Positions 13,635-14,341 of a DNA stretch of 14,341 nt are shown here, piece by piece. The stretch covers positions 1 through 14,341 of the forward strand of contig CAYHWW010000083.1 of the NCBI GenBank assembly GCA_964360145.1, in the 5' to 3' direction. This stretch comes from CAYHWW01 sp964360145 (GTDB lineage: Bacteria > Bdellovibrionota > UBA1018 > CAYHWW01). The notes beneath the pieces are model-generated. The model made no database searches. It was given only the letters and a program-made list of their open reading frames with translations, and had not been told where the DNA came from. Position numbers and translations under genes: made by a program. Numbering within the stretch: the stretch's first letter is position 1; each line of letters starts with the position of its first letter.

Positions 13635-13847
13635 ATGCATTCGTTCCTGCACGATCTCTCTAACCTTCTGGCGATCATTCAGGGAAAGGTCCATCAGGCG
13701 AATAAGTTGGTGGCGACACTAGAGGATAAAGAGAAGACCGAAGCCGTGGAGATGAGACTGGGTTCAGCCCTAAAGGCAATTGAACGCATGGAGGCTCTTC
13801 TGAGAACGGAAAAAAATGCCCAGGAGAAGAAAGCGGGGGCGGCGTGA
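13635..13847 (+). CDS. Stand-alone histidine-box (HisKA-like) mini protein, 70 aa
   Basis: A 70-residue protein starting at ATG 13635, preceded by AGGTGG with 6-base spacing. The N-terminus reads MHSFLHDLSNLLAIIQGKVHQANKL: HDLSNLLAIIQG matches the H-box of histidine kinase dimerisation domains (HDLxNLLxxIxG), with H6 in the phosphoacceptor position. The rest is a second predicted helix (KTEAVEMRLGSALKAIERMEALL) and a charged tail. That is the two-helix hairpin of a DHp domain with no ATP-binding domain attached. Its stop overlaps the GTG of the response regulator (GTGA), so the two are made together. I infer a minimal phosphotransfer or docking partner of that regulator. No exact family is recognised. 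Confidence 0.65.
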   Translation: MHSFLHDLSNLLAIIQGKVHQANKLVATLEDKEKTEAVEMRLGSALKAIERMEALLRTEKNAQEKKAGAA

Positions 13848-14341
13848 TTTCTCTCGAAGGCAAAGTCATTTTAGTCGTGGACGACGAAGAAGGTTACAGG
13901 GAAGTTCTTGCCGATGAGTTTGCGCTGGTCGGCGCCACTGTCTTGGCGGCTGAGAACGGAACCAGTGCCCTTGAGCTCTTTCTAAAGAATAAAATAGACG
14001 CCGTTGTTTCTGATGTGAGGATGCCAAACGGGAATGGAGTCGATTTTTTAGACCAAGTCAAAGCAATCAACTCCAGAACCCCCGTAGTGATGCTGATCAC
14101 GGGATACTCTGATCTGTCCCTCGAAGATGCATATGATAAAGGCGCTGAGGGGATCTTCTCTAAACCCTGCAATCTCGACGCTCTTGTTGAATCGGTACAC
14201 CGCGCGCTTCACACGGAAAAAGAGCGCTGGGTGAGGGACCTTGTCAGCCTACCCACGGATTTCAATGTGGAGATCAAAGCCGAATCCATGGGTGCCGCCA
14301 TCAGGACGCGGGTTCTGAACATTGGCCGTGGCGGCATGTTT
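13844..14341 (+). CDS. Response regulator with PilZ-like C-terminal domain (partial)
   Basis: Starts at GTG 13844 within the GTGA overlap with the H-box gene and runs off the window after 166 residues. The receiver domain is complete: acidic pocket D13/D14, phosphoacceptor D57 in SDVRMP, T86 in ITGY and K107 in SKP, so it should be phosphorylatable. After a helix (about 112-130), residues 131-166 look like the beginning of a PilZ domain (basic strand, then RTRVLNIGRGGMF at 154-166, the RxxxR/NxSxxG-type region). PilZ domains bind cyclic di-GMP, so the output could link phosphorylation to c-di-GMP control of motility or surface behaviour. The strict Ser of the second PilZ motif is Gly here, and the first motif is not obvious. 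The rest of the gene is outside. Confidence 0.85.
   Translation, partial: MISLEGKVILVVDDEEGYREVLADEFALVGATVLAAENGTSALELFLKNKIDAVVSDVRMPNGNGVDFLDQVKAINSRTPVVMLITGYSDLSLEDAYDKGAEGIFSKPCNLDALVESVHRALHTEKERWVRDLVSLPTDFNVEIKAESMGAAIRTRVLNIGRGGMF

Overview
The window (about 57% GC by eye, densely coded, short intergenic gaps) looks like a Gram-negative chromosome. Pointers are several lipoprotein/secreted signal peptides, a sigma-54 promoter, a response regulator carrying a PilZ-like tail, a Gre-like factor with the YDTRGLEASYLA motif, and a PA14-like lipoprotein with a Pro/Thr/Ser tail. A Bdellovibrionota/Oligoflexia or former-deltaproteobacterial host fits, but this is inference. No rRNA, tRNA, CRISPR array, transposase or integrase was seen.

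Layout. (1) 1-1400: the start of a secreted protein on the minus strand, diverging from an AAA/DUF4143 ATPase. (2) 1397-2270: a YciH/SUI1-type translation factor and a Gre-family transcription factor, start to start with 22 bp between them. (3) 2282-4798: a 14-bp inverted repeat directly in front of a dimethylglycine/sarcosine dehydrogenase-like flavoprotein of the one-carbon pathway. (4) 4877-5896: a consensus-quality sigma-54 promoter, a 52-codon basic protein with a strong ribosome-binding site, a degenerate 200-bp stretch, and a YflT-like glycine-zipper stress protein, closed by a hairpin shared with the convergent kyn genes. (5) 5941-8066, minus strand: tryptophan 2,3-dioxygenase and a kynureninase-like enzyme, with an unusual 5' leader that can mask the ribosome-binding site. 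(6) 8067-9461, minus strand: an M48 metallopeptidase lipoprotein and a YchJ/SEC-C protein. (7) 9533-11451: a four-helix membrane protein translationally coupled to a GAF histidine kinase. (8) 11463-12545, minus strand: a PA14-like lipoprotein with 36-bp tandem repeats. (9) 12769-14341: an Ada-type AraC/methyltransferase fusion, then a 70-residue stand-alone histidine-box protein overlapping a response regulator with a PilZ-like tail that runs off the window.

The parts most worth following up are the orphan signalling modules (a kinase without a regulator at 10051, and a regulator with only a mini H-box partner at 13635-14341), the sigma-54 stress unit, and the candidate translation-control leader of the dioxygenase. 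Most metabolic genes are ordinary. Kynurenine formamidase, needed between the dioxygenase and kynureninase steps, is not in the window.
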